A stretch of 64,000 nucleotides of DNA from Calvatia gigantea (GCA_025093985.1 JACAAK010000002.1:1054001-1118000); one strand, 5' to 3'; positions 25,201-38,799 are shown, counted from the stretch's first letter. Program-made: numbers and translations. Notes: a model not told the origin generated them from the sequence alone.

Positions 25201-25710
25201 GGAAGAGTGATCGTTGAGGATGGATGTAGTTGAGGAGTTGTCGACTCTCTGTCGCTTGCGGGCCCGCTGGTGTTCGGGGTCTGCCGGTGTGGGGGGGGGG
25301 GGGGGGTTTGGTGGGTGAAGGGTGGTGGCGGGAGAGAAATGGCAAGAAGGTCAGCAGGTTAGCGCGAGAAAATCGCAACGAGCGAGACAGCGGAAAAGTG
25401 AGGAATTAGTCATGTATAGCTCAGCTGTAAACCTGATTGAGTGGCCTTACCTGGAGAGGTTGGGTCAAGAGGGGAGTGGTCAAGGTCTGATCTGGGACGG
25501 GTGGCTGGGATAAGACTTGTAGTGGAGGGACTTGGGGATGCCAGGGCCGTTGAAGGATGAAGGGAGGGATGGGCCTCCGGTGAGTGGGTATGGGACGTAG
25601 TAGAATCAATGGTTGCAGTGGTTCTCAGTAAGTACGTGGTGGTTGTGGATGGATGGGTACGTCTCTGGCCCGTCCTCAGGGCAATCTGCGTTTCCTCCCT
25701 CCAGTTCCAT
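22205..25710 (-). CDS. WDR26/Gid7 homolog (LisH-CTLH-WD40, GID/CTLH ubiquitin ligase subunit)
   Basis: Secure exons: 24842-25176 (extends upstream), 24624-24774, 24431-24567, 24270-24367, 23925-24211, 23699-23851, 23515-23631, 23101-23378, 22935-23016, 22725-22854, 22205-22560. CTLH-like helices include REEFVRLVVQILRDVGY and SAATLEAESGYSMES. WD40 blades begin at GHSDEVWNMQWSHDGTYLAT and end at SDDRTVRIWE. The frame is open upstream of the ATG at 25176 (RKRQRVDNSSTTS), so translation probably starts earlier. A chain 25636-25710, 25450-25574 and an acceptor just after the 16-C run would start at 25710; this part is inference. A protein starting at 25176 remains possible. Family role: scaffold of the GID E3 ligase that degrades gluconeogenic enzymes. 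Confidence 0.88.
25291..25306. repeat. Homopolymer, 16 G (C on the gene strand)
   Basis: Sixteen consecutive G on the plus strand. On the WDR26 coding strand it is a C run just before a CACACCGGCAG acceptor, so it most likely belongs to the polypyrimidine tract of a 5' intron. Confidence 0.8.
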
Positions 25711-26355
25711 TCGCACGAAATCACCCGCTTTTAGAAATCCATTGAGTATCGATACACGTTGGGTTCTGACTCAATCCAAAATCTTCTTTTGAAACGCTAG
25801 AACTATGACAAACTACTGGCAAATTGCCCGGTGGGTGCTATGTGCGATGCATAACTAGATACGTTCATTTTCAACCTTCAAACGACAACAATGAAATGCT
25901 AAAAAGCCGAAAGGGCCAACGCCCTCCGCAACAAATGGAACAATGATGGTCAAAAATTGTTTGCTTGATGTTTGATATAATATAGTAGAATAATTGCACT
26001 TTCATGGAGAAAAGATGGCTGACTGACAACGGAAGAGAACAAACTAAATGGGGTAATTGCGATATCGACGACAGAGTAGTTTTGAAGATGCAAACTGTGA
26101 CTAGGGCAGATCGAGAACGAGCCGAAAACTTGTGATTGCTGATGAATGCGATTGCTGAGTGATGATTTTCCGAAATGTTACAGAAGTGAGGGGTGTCCTG
26201 AGAGATGATTTTTGCTGAAAAATTTTTTTTTGGGAGGGGGTGAGTGATAAATTGAACAGGCAGCCCAATACCGGGCTGTATTTTTAATGCGGATTGCTTT
26301 TTGGGGGTGGAGGCTAGCCGGTACCAGGGCAAGTCTGGAAGATCGCTCTGCCCGT
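25711..26355. other. Intergenic region, WDR26 to Ecl1-like gene
   Basis: 645 bp holding the WDR26 promoter and the 3' flank of the Ecl1-like gene on the same strand. A 153-codon minus-strand frame (25871-26332) is AT-rich with no domain and is taken as 3' flank. Confidence 0.5.
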
Positions 26356-27767
26356 CTAGAGAGGAATACGGGTCACAAAGCCTAGACTGCGTTCACGCTC
26401 CCGATCGCGTTCCCTTCCAACGAGGCCGCTGCGTCCATATCCGTACCCGGGAGCATTCGTAGAAAATCCGGTCCCCTCCAGATTCTCAGCGCGAGCCCTT
26501 CCGCGAGGCCTTTCACTGTTACGGCTCTGGGATCTATCGAAAATCTCGGCCTGCCGGACAGCGGCTAGAGTGCGGCCGCGATCTTCCATTCCAAGTAGGA
26601 CCTTCGGGGGAGGCGAACTGTTCCTCCGGAATGTCGTTCTGCCACGGCTCGGCTGACCTGGCGCTGATGCCCAATCCCCGACATCCTTTCCAACAAACCG
26701 GAAGCGGTGATCTTGCTCTGACGGGCGCGGTATGATCTCGGTATCCGGTTGGCCTGCCCGAGAGTGAGAACGGGAGAATGTTGAACCAGGGCGACGACTG
26801 CTACTGGATGCGCCGGGGACACGACGACGTCCCCTAGGAGTAGTATGAACGGAAGCCGGCGGGTGACCATCAACGATTTGTGGGCGTGATGCAAATGTCA
26901 TCTTTGGGGTGGGAGGAGAGGGGCGAGCTACAGTACGGCCTGACGAAGAGGAGACAGGAGACCGTCGTGGCTCATTGCCCGAGGAGTTGACCTGTAACAG
27001 CGAAAAGTAAGCCGGCAGGCTCGCACGGATTGTGATGTCGTTTCATCCTGTCGGCGTCCCGTTTCATTTTGTCCCCCTCGGATCCCTTTTCCGAGGGAAC
27101 GTCACTTTCCTCCGTGTCCGGATTGTCTCGGGACGATAGGCCCAAGTCCGAAAAAAACTCATCGTCCTCGGTCGATGAATGCGAAGTATGCGGGGCACTC
27201 TGCGGAATGCCTCGCACGTGCCCAGAAGGAGAAGAAGAATCGGAAGACATACGTCGATGGACATGCGGAACCGTGGAGTGGTTATTTGTACCCGATGGGC
27301 GACGGGCATATTGTAGGGCTGAGGGCTTAAGAGCATATGGGTAACCAGATTGTTTGGAGATACCGTCCTGTCCTAGCTCGGAGGATCCATCGGGGTACTC
27401 TGCTCGGACGGCGAGGCTGGCACCGTCATCGTCGTCTTCAGCACTGGACCAGGTTGTGGAGGAAGCAGACGAAGGAATCGAGTATGGATCACTGCTTCGA
27501 ATATTTTTGAGTGCTGAGCCGAGGGCAGAAGGTATAAGTGGTGGAACTTCGGCACCGTTGGCACAGGCGAGATGGGGAGAGGAGAGGGCACTGCTCGAGG
27601 AGGAAATGGAAGGCGATGTTGCGTCTCTACCCTGGCAATCGTCACTGCAATAGGCTGACCTAGGAGGTAGAAAAGGATTTGGACAAGGAGGCTGGCAAGA
27701 AGTGGTGAAGGTCATACCCGTAGTCGAAGAGGTGCTTGCCGCACACCAAGCAGATTTCCTCAAACAT
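26356..27767 (-). CDS. Ecl1-type zinc-finger protein (putative life-span/stress regulator)
   Basis: Two exons: 27718-27767 and 26356-27659. The start MFEEICLVCGKHLFDYG with AYCSDDCQGRD in exon 2 forms the short C-x2-C...C-x3-C finger of the fungal Ecl1 family, followed by SPSISSSSSALSSP. The rest is Ser-rich and disordered, with acidic patches, then RASLPAYFSLLQVNSSG, a block I associate with basidiomycete members, and an Arg-rich C-terminus (RERDRERERSLGF). One extra base at 27027-27028 separates the two parts: upstream reads DRMKRHHN, downstream RASLPAYFSLLQ in another frame. The only intron that would bridge it is 35 nt and would remove the conserved block. Function in stress response is inferred from family only. 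Confidence 0.7.
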
Positions 27768-30700
27768 AGAGAGACAGAGATAGTAGGCGGGGGGGAGAAG
27801 ACAGGGTTGAAGGGAGGAGGCAGGGGGACTGAGAAGAGGAGAGTCAGAGCTTATATAGGGAGATCCTGGGAGGTCGCGACATTCGCAACGGAAAACGAAT
27901 TTTTGAAATGCCTTGGATATGCCCATTTTTACCAATTTAGACATCTTTCATCAACGTCACACACAGTCACACACGTGATCCTCACAATTACTCCTACAAT
28001 TCACTCCGGGTCACAGCCGCACCCCGGGACCCCGTGCACCACCTTCGCCTATTCGATCCCACTCCTTTGTCGACCACAACCCTGGTCTTGGTGGTACCGA
28101 TAGGGGGATGTCTTCTCCTCCTACCCAACTCGAGGGAACTCCCACATTAGCCCGACCGCTCTGATAGTGTTTGGCCAAAGAATGCGCCGCATCACACGTT
28201 TGCTCTACGTCCATTCCAAGCCAGAGCCCCCCCCCCCCCTTCAAAACGTCATCAGATGACTCGCTTCAGCTTGTCATCACCCCTCCCCTATGAACTAACT
28301 AAACGCAAACGTGTGGCGTGCAAGCCCGCCACGTTCTGGCTTGTTCACACCCTTCTCTTTTGCGCTGTTTTCTCAAGCTTTTCCTCTTTCTCTGTCCTAT
28401 TCGAACACATGCCCTCAGCGGTCTCAATAGGATCTTGGTCCGACTCTTTATGATCAGATCATACTGCCCAGCCTATCGGGACCCCTTCCCAATCTCCCTG
28501 AGGCCATGCATCCCCAGGGTTATGTCCTAGAGAGTTCTCCGGCGAAATAAATAGTTAAATCTTATTTTGGTAATTTCTTCGGTAAATTCTATGTCAAAGG
28601 GGTGTAACCTCTAGAGTGACAAAAACGGAGGGAAGCAAACGACGTCATGTATGAAGCGAATTGTGTGTTCTGTTCTGTTGCTATACCAATCTAGAATTTC
28701 AGAACAGTCATACTGACATCCAGTCGCAATGAGTGTTACAGAGATTCATACCCCTCCCTGGAGCACGCAAGTTTGTTGTCAGATTACTCCTTACTTCAGG
28801 AATCGCTATCCTTCCCCCATCTGCCAAGACAAGCTCGCAATATTCCGTGTTTCGAACGATCCTGCGTTCTGGCCGGTCTCACTCCGCAACTCTTGGCCCA
28901 GGAATCATTGTCTGACCCGCTCACTGACTCCTCACCAATGGACTTCATTACAATGTGCTCTTATGATTATCTCGCCGGATTTCAAGCGCAGGCATAAAGG
29001 TTTTACCCCATATGTCAACTGTACCCATATCCCAAAAATATTGAGTACTTCAAAGCCTGGCGGTTTTAGAACCACTGCCTCTTCCCAGGCAAAACCGCCC
29101 AGACCCACCTTGAGATGATGCAGGGAACCCGTGTCATCTTGTTCCCGCAATATTTTCAGAGGCCCACACACGTTCTAACTGTGCAGGTACCTACCGGCAT
29201 GGTGCGACACTAATCATTAGACATCATCCAGCGTTACTTATTGCTGCACTCGACCCCACCTCGTGAGATTATCTTTCAAGGCAGTAAAACCACCGCTCCC
29301 CTGATCTGGGCCATCGTCAGACTTGGAGTGGGTTGAGCCAAGATTCAAGCCTCGTACCCACACCCAATTGTAACTCAAGTACCTCCCTCGGCCAGAGGTC
29401 ACCAAAGGTCATTCCTCATGTGGAAGGATTTCTTAAAGCCGCTCGATCATATCCCGGGGGTCCGCAACCTGACGATTTTTTTTCGTATTCTCCGGATAAA
29501 ATTGGCACTTCTATTCGTGATGGCTCTTCATAACTGGCCATTGATGATTCATTTGGCCTTCACATCCTTCGGCTTCGATTCCTGAATCTCTCTTTAAATA
29601 CCTGTGTCAACTGTGCCATGAGACCTTTGGCCTGTTGTGGCAATCCAATTAGTGAACGCTGCCTTCTAGCCAGAGATGGGACCTTCGATCTCACTTCAAG
29701 ACTTCAATGTATTAACAGTTGCAGGGAAAGAAAAAAAAGAGAGCTCGTTATCTGTTTATCCATCATTCGTTGCATTGTGCTTCGCTTAAACTTGCTGCTA
29801 CCCGGCGATCGAGTTTACTCTAGGTACAAGGATACCATATCGTCCGCTCTTCTATCAAGCATTTCCCATCTTCTTAGCTAGAACTCGCGACGCCCATTTA
29901 GCACGCGGGGCGTAACGATTCAGGAGCAAGTCATCTATCCTACTCTGAGAATAGAGGGGCTTCAGTGAGCCACCAGTACGGTCAGAATAGAAGCTTCGCA
30001 TTAATTATAGCACAATGGGGTCGTATCCTCAATGGGCTCTTGCAAGTATAATAACTCATTGTTGTTCAAAATTCGATGTCGACTGCGGCTTCATTTTGAC
30101 GGCGGTTCCCTACAGCTCTCCATACATCGCCTTCTCTGGCTGTTACCTGCTGTTGCGATACCTAAAGCCTGGAGCACGATAGTCTGAAGGTTGTTCGCAT
30201 TAATTACTGGTCGTATCGGGGCGTTCCTACCATTAAGGAAGGATATTGCCATATGCGCAGAGAACCTGCGGCAGGTCACTCAGCTATTTTCAATCTCAAC
30301 AGCAATCATAGGGGGTACCCTCAAAATGACCGTGACTCCCCTCCCTCCGGGTCCTCGCGCAGCACTATGCGGTGCATATCATACGTTATGAACGCCTTCC
30401 AAAAGATGGTCTTCTCACAGTTCTCTAAGTCTGCTTTTGCGGGGCGATGTCGTTCAAATACGATGTATGTCGTTATCCACGGCCCGTGTTGCCTTGTATC
30501 AGGAACATCATTTGGGGGTCATAGTTCGCATCATCTGGTTTCCCCCCCCTGTAGCTCAATTAGGCGAACTTTGTCACCGGACAGGTCCTCCTGTCGTACA
30601 AGATGCCACAGTAATGATGGTGCTATTTCTTGGGGGAGGAGCATGTGCCTTGAAAGGTTCGCCTTGATGTTTTGAATGAGGCTACCAAAGGCACCCAAGA

Positions 30701-33529
30701 ACAGATGTCATGCCCCGCTTCGATATTTTATCACATACCTGGAAGGTACACACTAACGACGAAGACACACACAGTAATTTTTCTCAGTTTGTAGAATAAC
30801 CTTAATGGAGACTTACTCAGAACTGAGAACCTATTTAGTACTTAGGACTGATGACACTCCTGTTTCTGGTTTGCTATTAACCTAAAACTTCCAATTTGGC
30901 TGTGCAGCGTAACGAGTGGTTTCACTATGTGACTCGCCGACGCCGGATATTTCGGCTGCGGTGAGCACCGAGCCAAGAACAAGAAGAGTCTTGTGGTGTT
31001 TGTCAGAAGGGGCGAATAACAACGATGGCATAAAGGACCGAGCAGGTGACCAACTAGGTTAGACACGCTCCCAAAGGTAAACGTTATTCTCAATATATAG
31101 GTATTTGCGATCAGAAACGTCAAAAAGTCAAAAGACCTAAGCGAGAGCAGCCCGTAATATTCACAGAAGATGCATCAACACTTTTATGAACTTATGGGGG
31201 TCGAAGTTATGTTACCTCCTCGCGGGACGCAAAGTAATCAGCACCCCGCTTTGATGCAAAGAGAGGTGGAGTCGGCGGAGGTTAACCTTGCCTTAGCGTC
31301 GGTAATGAGGCCTTGAGGCTGATCACGCTTGCTTCCATCTTTGCGACGTTCATATGTAGTTGCTACCGTCACTGCCCTTGGTCGTTGAGTTCAAGTTCTC
31401 TCAGCTGCGTTGATACTATTCAGAACTAGAGTCCTTCGAATCTTCTCGAACTTCAAACAGCAGCTTTGAAGAACTAACGTCAAGCAAACAACTGGCTCAG
31501 CAACGACCATTTCAGTGCTTAACCTGACCTATCACTGCATCATGCAATGGGGTGTTCTTGGATCCACCCCAGGTTTCGGAATACTTACCTCCGTCGGAGG
31601 TTTCGGACTTGACATACTCCCCCTCTCTGCCCATGACAAGGGTCTCGTTTCGCTTATCCTTGTCGGATACAGACGCTGCGAACGATAGAGATATCCTCGA
31701 GTCAACTTTACAAGTGGCTTGGGGTGCGAAATTCCCCGACAACTGTTCCGACCCGGACTTCCAACCCTTGCCTCTTTTTCTTTTTTGGAAAAACCCCATT
31801 TGCGGCCTATTAGGAGCGTTGTATGTCAGACTAGGTCAGACCTCACCCTTTTCGCAGCCTGTTTCACTAGCGTCCCTTGGGGCTCTTCTTCGAATTCCAA
31901 ATGGGAACCAACGAGGCCCTTCCTGATTCAAGTTATATTTATTCAGCAAGCCAGGACTTCCGCTCGACATGAGGGTTGAGGCTGGGGCGGACACAATATC
32001 CACCTTCTAACGTGGGTCCGCTGCGTGATTTGCCAAGGCTTAGGCTTAAAGCCTTATCTGTGTCAACATGTAACAAGCACCCAACCCCGAGGAGATAAGA
32101 TGTGGGTCTAATGTGTACAACTCTACATTTCTATATCAGTATGGGTTAAGTGGCACAAGGATGTGGTGAGCTTGAGTTATAACAAGTAATCTATGCAAGT
32201 ACACCGGCCAACCGGTGGCATTTGCATATAATTCAATGTTATGAATTGGTATGCAAAGAAGCCCAGTGGGAGGAGGTGTGTGTGGTATAAGAGCGGGATA
32301 GACTTGGTGTGTAATCAGGAGGCTCGCTGGTATCATGACAATTCCCGACAACAGTCCTTCCTAAAGTTCATACTGATTTACAGATCAAAAAGAACCACGC
32401 CGGGATGTAGATGTTCCATTTCGTGCGCGGCTCTGAGATAACATTATTTTGTCTTGTCTTGTTCAAACTCAGGTTGATCATGATTAAGGTGATATGCAAC
32501 GGTTATTGGGAATTCCTGGAAAGATGTCCGTAACGTTTAGAATGCATGGAGCTAAATAATGACCATAGCGCTGATAATTTTGACGACCAGGAGATTGATA
32601 ACGAGGCAATCCTGAATGCGGACCCCGGACATAATTGAAGAGAGAATTACGGCGACGTCTGCAATGCCTTGGGTAAATTGATTGAATATCCTTGATACAC
32701 GAGGCCTATATCAAAAACTGTGGTTGTTTATGGTAACTTGCATTCGGTTGACCTAATGTGCGTTAATGATCATATTTAACTTAGGGTTTGAACACCGCGC
32801 AACCGGCGCTCAACGAGATACACCATCATTATGCAACAGTCCCAGCATTTAAACTTGAAACGGATTATCTGGGGATTGAATTTGGACCCTCACTTTCCGG
32901 GTCGGATTAGAGCAGTCTAGGAAGTGTGAGGATGGGACCATGTAAACATCGTTCTAAGCCGAGGTCATCCTGCATTTACTGTGTTCGTCTGTTTCCCCAG
33001 AAAGATGGATTTAGTACCGATTACAGACAGAATCTACTCTAAAAACCGTTAAACATCCGTGCGGCATGACCAATCACACAAGTACTATTTGCGTAAGGGA
33101 TTGCGCTATAAAGGTAGAATCTATAGAAATGGAAGCGAACCATTGCGGGGAAGATACCAGCAATAGAGTCACAATAAATATGGGGCGAGATCGGGTGAGT
33201 GAGTGGGAGATTTCGGGTTCTCGGGGTATTCAATAATTTAGCTGAACGTTGGAGGTTAATTCCCCCAGCCGAATACCCGGCCGAAATTTCCAACCGAAAA
33301 CCTCCAACCCACCGGAAGTGCGGGATGGCTTCAGTAGGCTTGGAATAAACACGCCGTGGATCCCAGAAAGAGCCTCTGGCGCACATATCGTTTTCACAGT
33401 GACCCGGGTTGGACAAAGTAGAATCCAGGAAACAGAGCCTCGGGACAAAAAGGCAAACAACATGCACTCATGGGGTCGGAATAAAGATTAAAAATAAACC
33501 TGGATCCAACTAATCGTCGCGTCCTCCCT
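27768..33529. other. Gene desert, 5.8 kb
   Basis: No recognisable gene on either strand, although neighbouring DNA is tightly packed. Open frames of 60-140 codons (for example plus 28729-29118, 30253-30675, 31552-31926) show no domain and no coherent splicing. A 13-C run lies at 28227-28239. The sequence from 30706 starts TGTCATGCCCCG, similar to how many basidiomycete LTRs begin, and a CA end near 31448 is followed by AACAG, also found just before 30705. A degraded solo LTR is possible but unproven. Confidence 0.5.
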
Positions 33530-36500
33530 TTAAACTTCCTTTACATCGGATCCTTGTTCCGTGGGCAGGACTTTGGGCAGGGGGGGTTTTGCAAGACTTG
33601 TGCGTGGAGATACAACAGGGGTCTTTGTCCCCTCGTGTCCATTTTGCTCTTCAGGCCCATTTTGGTGCGGCATTGTTGAATTCCTAAGTCCTTTTTCTTG
33701 ACTTTCATTCCCAGCACCAATACCATCAATCGGAGGCGGTGAAGCACTGAGAACACGGTCCGGCATCGAAAGGGAAAGCACGTTCAATGTCGAGTTAATC
33801 GCGAAAGAGGCCTCACTCGAGAACACCGGGGTGCTCGCACTCGCCAGTGTATTTTGCGTAAATGCAGTGATAGGCGTTTTTGCCGGTAGCGGTGGGGGCG
33901 GAGGGGTTGACGTTGACGTCCTCGGACTCGCCGAGTTGATTTCCGGGATTGGCAAAGCCTTACCGGCGTTGTTCGCGCCGGTGCTGGACCGCGATAACAG
34001 CCCTTTGAGCCGCTGGTTTGCAGTCAATGTATTGGATCGTGTCGGTGTGGATACCGGTGCGGACGCGGCCACAGGTGTAGGCGACGATACGTGAGCGCGT
34101 GAGAATTGTTTCTCAGAGACCACTGTCTCTAACATTCCCATAGGAGCATTGACATTTTTGAGTCCAGAGAGATCTTCCCGTAAAAACTTGGCGTCCGCAA
34201 GCAACCTGCCGAGTTGAGGGAAATTTATTAATAACGCCCCAACGTGTTATGAGAGGGATGGCGCCGAGACCCATGTGCAAGGATAGGAGCAGGGACATGT
34301 GCGAAGAAAAACCATTGATCAGCATGTGATCTCCTAACTGGTGGAATATCGTGGGGAGAGCTCTCACCTCAATTTTGCGTCCTGATTAGGCAGCTCAATC
34401 TTTCCATAGGCCTCCGACAAGCGGTGATTGATCCCAGCAAAGACTTCTGACATCACGTACTGATGAAGTAAATTTCGTCAGTTATGACCATTACCCTGCA
34501 CCAAAAACCGCATTAAAATAAACTTTCAAGTTCAGACAGATCCTCGGAGGGAATGGGAGGGGTGCCAGAAGGTCCGGCCCGTGACATTGTTTCGGGAGAG
34601 CCAAGTAGAACTGAAGAAATGAAAAGCGCAGAAATGGCGGATCTCACCTCGACAACAGCCGCGGATAAATACCGTGAAAGTACCTTATGAAGAGTGGTGG
34701 TCTCCTTGACTAGTGTTTGCATATATGCATTAACACCACCATTACTCGGCTGGTTCCAATCTATGGCCTAAGGGGAGTTGACCAGTGATCGAAAGTAAAA
34801 TATGCACCCAACACGAGATGCCAATTGGATTCATCATTAGTTGGTCGTTTCGGCTCAATACTGAAGAAGGTACGCACATTGAGGGATTCTATGTGAGCAG
34901 TTAATCTGTCACCCATAATCGAGACGAGTTTCGCGTGAATCTCGGTTTGATGCACTTGATAGTCCTGGTCATATGTGAACGAAAGGTACAACGTCAGTCT
35001 ATGCATACACGCGTTCCAAATAAAGTCGAGAGAAGAAAAGGCTTAAATCAACCGCCAAAAAGTTGGGGTTAGCTCTGGATGTGAACAATACGACAGTCAC
35101 TCGAATTGCGCCAGTCAGACAAAGTATGGTAAAGCGAGGAGAAGGCCCGAAGGCGCGATCCCTACAAGGCCAAGCGTGACTGCGGATGTGACTTCCAATT
35201 TCGGCTTCTTCCCCTGAATGTCATGCTGCACACTGGTGCAAATCGACTCACGGTCGCAATCCATCAAATAAAAGTTTGAACAGGATTGCGCCCGAGGCTC
35301 AAAGGCGCGTTAGGCGTTAAATTTAAGAAAGCATGTCAGGTGGCCAGGCAGACATGAGACGTTTTCCGTGGAATGCGGGCTCCACCCTAAGTCACTTTCA
35401 AACAGAAGAGGACAACGATAATGCGAGAACGCGAGAAGAAACGAAGGCCGATGTTTCGTCAGGAGGAGGGAATAACTCACCCTCTTCAATTTATCAAAAT
35501 CGACCAGTAGGACCGCTTCCGCTTGATTCAGGTGCCTCCTGAACGTCTCTCGCACATAAGGAATTAGCTCCGATACGACGCTCAAGGACTGTGACGCAAG
35601 AGCTAAATGAATGACCGTATCAGCACCTCTTAGTCGAGTGAAGAAAGCAACACAAAGCAAAGCGAGAACAATACGAGCCGTCGCCTCGGTTATGCAGGTG
35701 ACACTTCAAGATATCGACACAGAAGGCCTGTGCGAATGTATGGAAGCGTGTATGGCACACGAGCACTTCTTGAACTCGGGCCTGTTCTTTCTCTCTAATT
35801 CCAGTCCAGAAGCAAAAGAACGCAGAAGCGGACAAAAGAATCTATGTTCAACTAAAGAGGAGATATGCTGACCTAGGTGTTTTGCGGTGATATGCTTCAA
35901 CCCCGCGCTCCTCATTGCGCCTGCGCCAAGCACAAGTTGACAAGTCCGCGAGTTAAACGTCATAAGGAACTCGACGACTTTGCTTATCGTGTCCTTCGTC
36001 AGTGTGCTATCGCAGTCCCCAGTTATTAAAGCTAAATAAGCGAGGAAGTGCGTGACATACCTGAGGTTGACCACGATTTTGAGATAGTCGATTAGAAGTA
36101 CCAGTGTTTCGGCAGTAGCGGAAACGATGAAGTACGACCTGTCTTCAATCTTCAGATGCTTTGAGTTGCCTTTCGCGTGTCCAGCAGGCTTGGTCGACTC
36201 TTTCGGATTCGAAGCTGGTATCACCGCCATTTCGTTCAACTCTGTGTAAGTCTTGGTCGGCGGCAACATCCGCAAACGAGGACTTGAGTCCGAACTTGGC
36301 GAAGCCAAGGGGGAGATACCGTTTTCCTTCCCATTCGCCTTGGCCCCATTAACTTCAGAGCCGGGGTTCAGATTCCCGAACACGGCACCATCAGCACCAA
36401 CCCTCAACTCCTGTGCATCCCGCACAGCACATCTGACGAGTACATCCACAACATTCTGCACCTCCGTCCCGACTTCGACCTGATTCCACATCTCATCCAA

Positions 36501-38799
36501 CACGACCCTCGCACACTTTTCGACCCTGCCCTGATGGAATTTGCTTAAATATACAGAGGCTTGTCTTACGACGACACCCCGAAGACCAATAATCATACGC
36601 CGACAGATGACTTCACATTTGACAACGAACGCCATGGAATCGAAGTATAGTGCAAGGAATTGTGGAAGAGGGAGCAGCGCATGAAGTTCAGTGCGTGCGT
36701 AGAGGAGTTTTGAGGAGGTTGTATGGGAGAGCTCTGTGATTGAGGAGAGGAGGTCGGAGAGGTCTTCAGTGACGTTTTGCGGCGAGGAAGGTTTGGGTAT
36801 GGAGGATTTTCTGAAGGGATGGTTATTGGCGGGGGGTCAGAGTAAGAAAGTTAGATACGAACTGTATTGATTCTAGGAGGTCATTGATGATGTGGTTTTG
36901 TGTTTGAATGCCTTCAATCAGGGCCAAAAATTGTTTATAGAGTCCTTGCAATATTAACATGAATTTAGGATGTTCCATGTCTTTCAAGTGTTGCACCAAG
37001 GCCGCCCTTGGAATAGACACTCAGCTAGGGGGGAACAACAACGAAAGTCGATTTACTCACCTATTATCCTCCTCATCCTCTTCCCATTCCTTATCAAACC
37101 CACTCACTGCCTTCTTCGCCAAGCTTTTGACCTCTCCCAACACGATCTTCTTCCAATCAGATATAGCGTCCTTGAGCCCTTTCGTCCGCACTAAATTCTG
37201 CAATAAAGGCTTCAGTCTGTCGCGCAGACCTTCAACCTTCTGCCTATCATGTATGTGCCCATTTGTGTTGACCTTAGCGTCACGAGGGCTTTGAACTCGG
37301 TCGACGCATTCCTCAAGATCGTGTTTCAGAACCACGACCAATTCCTGCGATAGACTCGTCGCAATTTCCAACGTTAGCGCACGCAAATGATTTGGTAACT
37401 CTCCAAACGCAGCGAGAGCAGATAACGGGAAACCAAGCGTCGGTTTATGTTGTTCCTCCGGTGTATCTTGATCGCTTTCGTCTTTCTCTCCTTCCTCCTC
37501 AGGCATCGTCTCCAATTTACTCCCAGTTCTATTAACCCTCCAACTTTCTCCCTCCTCAACTGGCACGCCCTCTCCTTCCCACATCCCCTCCAGCTCTTCC
37601 ACAACATCCAAAGCACCACCCAATTGCCCAGCACCAACCAATCCTTTCGAAAGTCCGGTCATCTCAACAACCCTCCCCACACCTCTCAACACGTCCTTTA
37701 CTTTTAACACATGCGCAACCTTTCTACTCCTTTTCACAACTTCCAAACCCTTCTTCGCAGTCTTTTCATCGACATCTTTTAGGAGGTTACGGAGTTTGGA
37801 TATTCGGTCTAGACAGACATCAGATTCGGATTGGAGGTCTTGGAGGTTTGTGAGAGCTGCGAAGAAGGAAGTGGATCGAATAGAAATTTCGCGGACGAGG
37901 TGTTGTTCGACTGTGTCTGCGTAATGTGAGAATCTGTCGAGTAGAGGAGGCGTATGGGAGAGTGAGGATGTTGGGTCGGCTATATCATCCACCGGTCCTG
38001 TCGCAGATGATGAAACCCCAACCGGTTGTTCAGTGACTTTTGCGAATGTGGATGGATCAGCGAGGTTGAATCCTGGCTCGAAGAATACAGAAGGTACAGA
38101 TTCAAGTGGTGGGATTGTCCGACGACTATGAACGGGAGTGATGACGGATGCTCTGCGAGATGAGGCCGACGATGATGCCTGCGCGGTGGTTTCCCTGGTT
38201 GGGGTTTGGTCCGAAGAGGCTGTGATGTTCGCATCGGTGTGGTCTTGTAATGTGGAAGAGTCGAGTTGAGCTTGTCCTTCACGTCCTAGTTGGATGTTTC
38301 GTTCGAATCGTTCCCACTCTGGTGCGATCGCTCGTAAATACGAATCAAAGTCCTTTCGGCGGACGCGCGGGAGGTCTGCAGGGGGTACGGCCGGTAGTGA
38401 AGAATGCGCTTTTGGAGGTGCTTGCTTCTTATGTGGATGATTAAGGACAGTGGATATCGCTGAAAGGTATGTATGTGAGCATAACGTGGCATGTTGGATA
38501 CGGAGCTCCCGTTCTTACCATGAAACCCGTGTTTTGAGCTGCTCCATTCGTTGGGAAGTGCACTGAGTGTAAGTGATGTCGTCGACGTATTCAACACGCC
38601 GAGTGGAAACGGTGTAGGTGTAAGCTGGTTGAAATAATCCGCTCCGCGACCTTCAGTAGTCCCCGAAACGCTTTCCGGCCCCAGGTCTTCGCGATGACGG
38701 ATCCCAAGTAAATCTATATGGGCGCGCAGTGGGCGTGTGTTCTATAGGTGCGTTGGCCGGTGTAGTAGGGCGTGAAGGTGTAGACGAGATTTCTGACAT
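33530..38799 (-). CDS. VPS54: Vacuolar protein sorting-associated protein 54 (GARP complex)
   Basis: Subunit of the Golgi-associated retrograde tethering complex. Ten exons: 38519-38799, 37061-38459, 36863-37006, 36061-36810, 35873-36006, 35481-35602, 34878-34964, 34648-34767, 34368-34459, 33530-34205. The N-terminal coiled-coil region carries LQDLQSESDVCLDRISKLR; the middle reads AALVQHLKDMEHPKFM. The VPS54 signature is in exons 5-6: TFNSRTCQLVLGAGAMRSAG, then LALASQSLSVVSELIPYV. The C-terminal domain has VKETTTLHKVLSRYL and YVMSEVFAGINHRLSEAYG. The last exon is a Pro/Ser/Thr-rich tail ending DVKEV. Introns of about 260 and 190 nt are unusually long here. One extra base in the GGGG/CCCC run at 38679-38682 breaks exon 1. 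It is divergent from metaxin with 127 bp between starts. Confidence 0.93.

Noticed and set aside
25871..26332. 153-codon minus-strand frame between WDR26 and the Ecl1-like gene
   Set aside because: AT-rich 3' flank composition, no domain, no ortholog-like motif.
26992..27026. 35-nt intron bridging the frame break in the Ecl1-like gene
   Set aside because: It would remove the conserved RASLPAYFSLLQ block and the phases still do not match.
30548..30620. tRNA-like string CTGTAGCTCAATTAGG
   Set aside because: No matching acceptor stem, anticodon arm or T-loop consensus could be drawn around it.
36007..36060. Reading VPS54 straight through without an intron here
   Set aside because: The frame is open, but it inserts 18 residues into a conserved block; the 54-nt GT-AG intron gives the uninterrupted family sequence.
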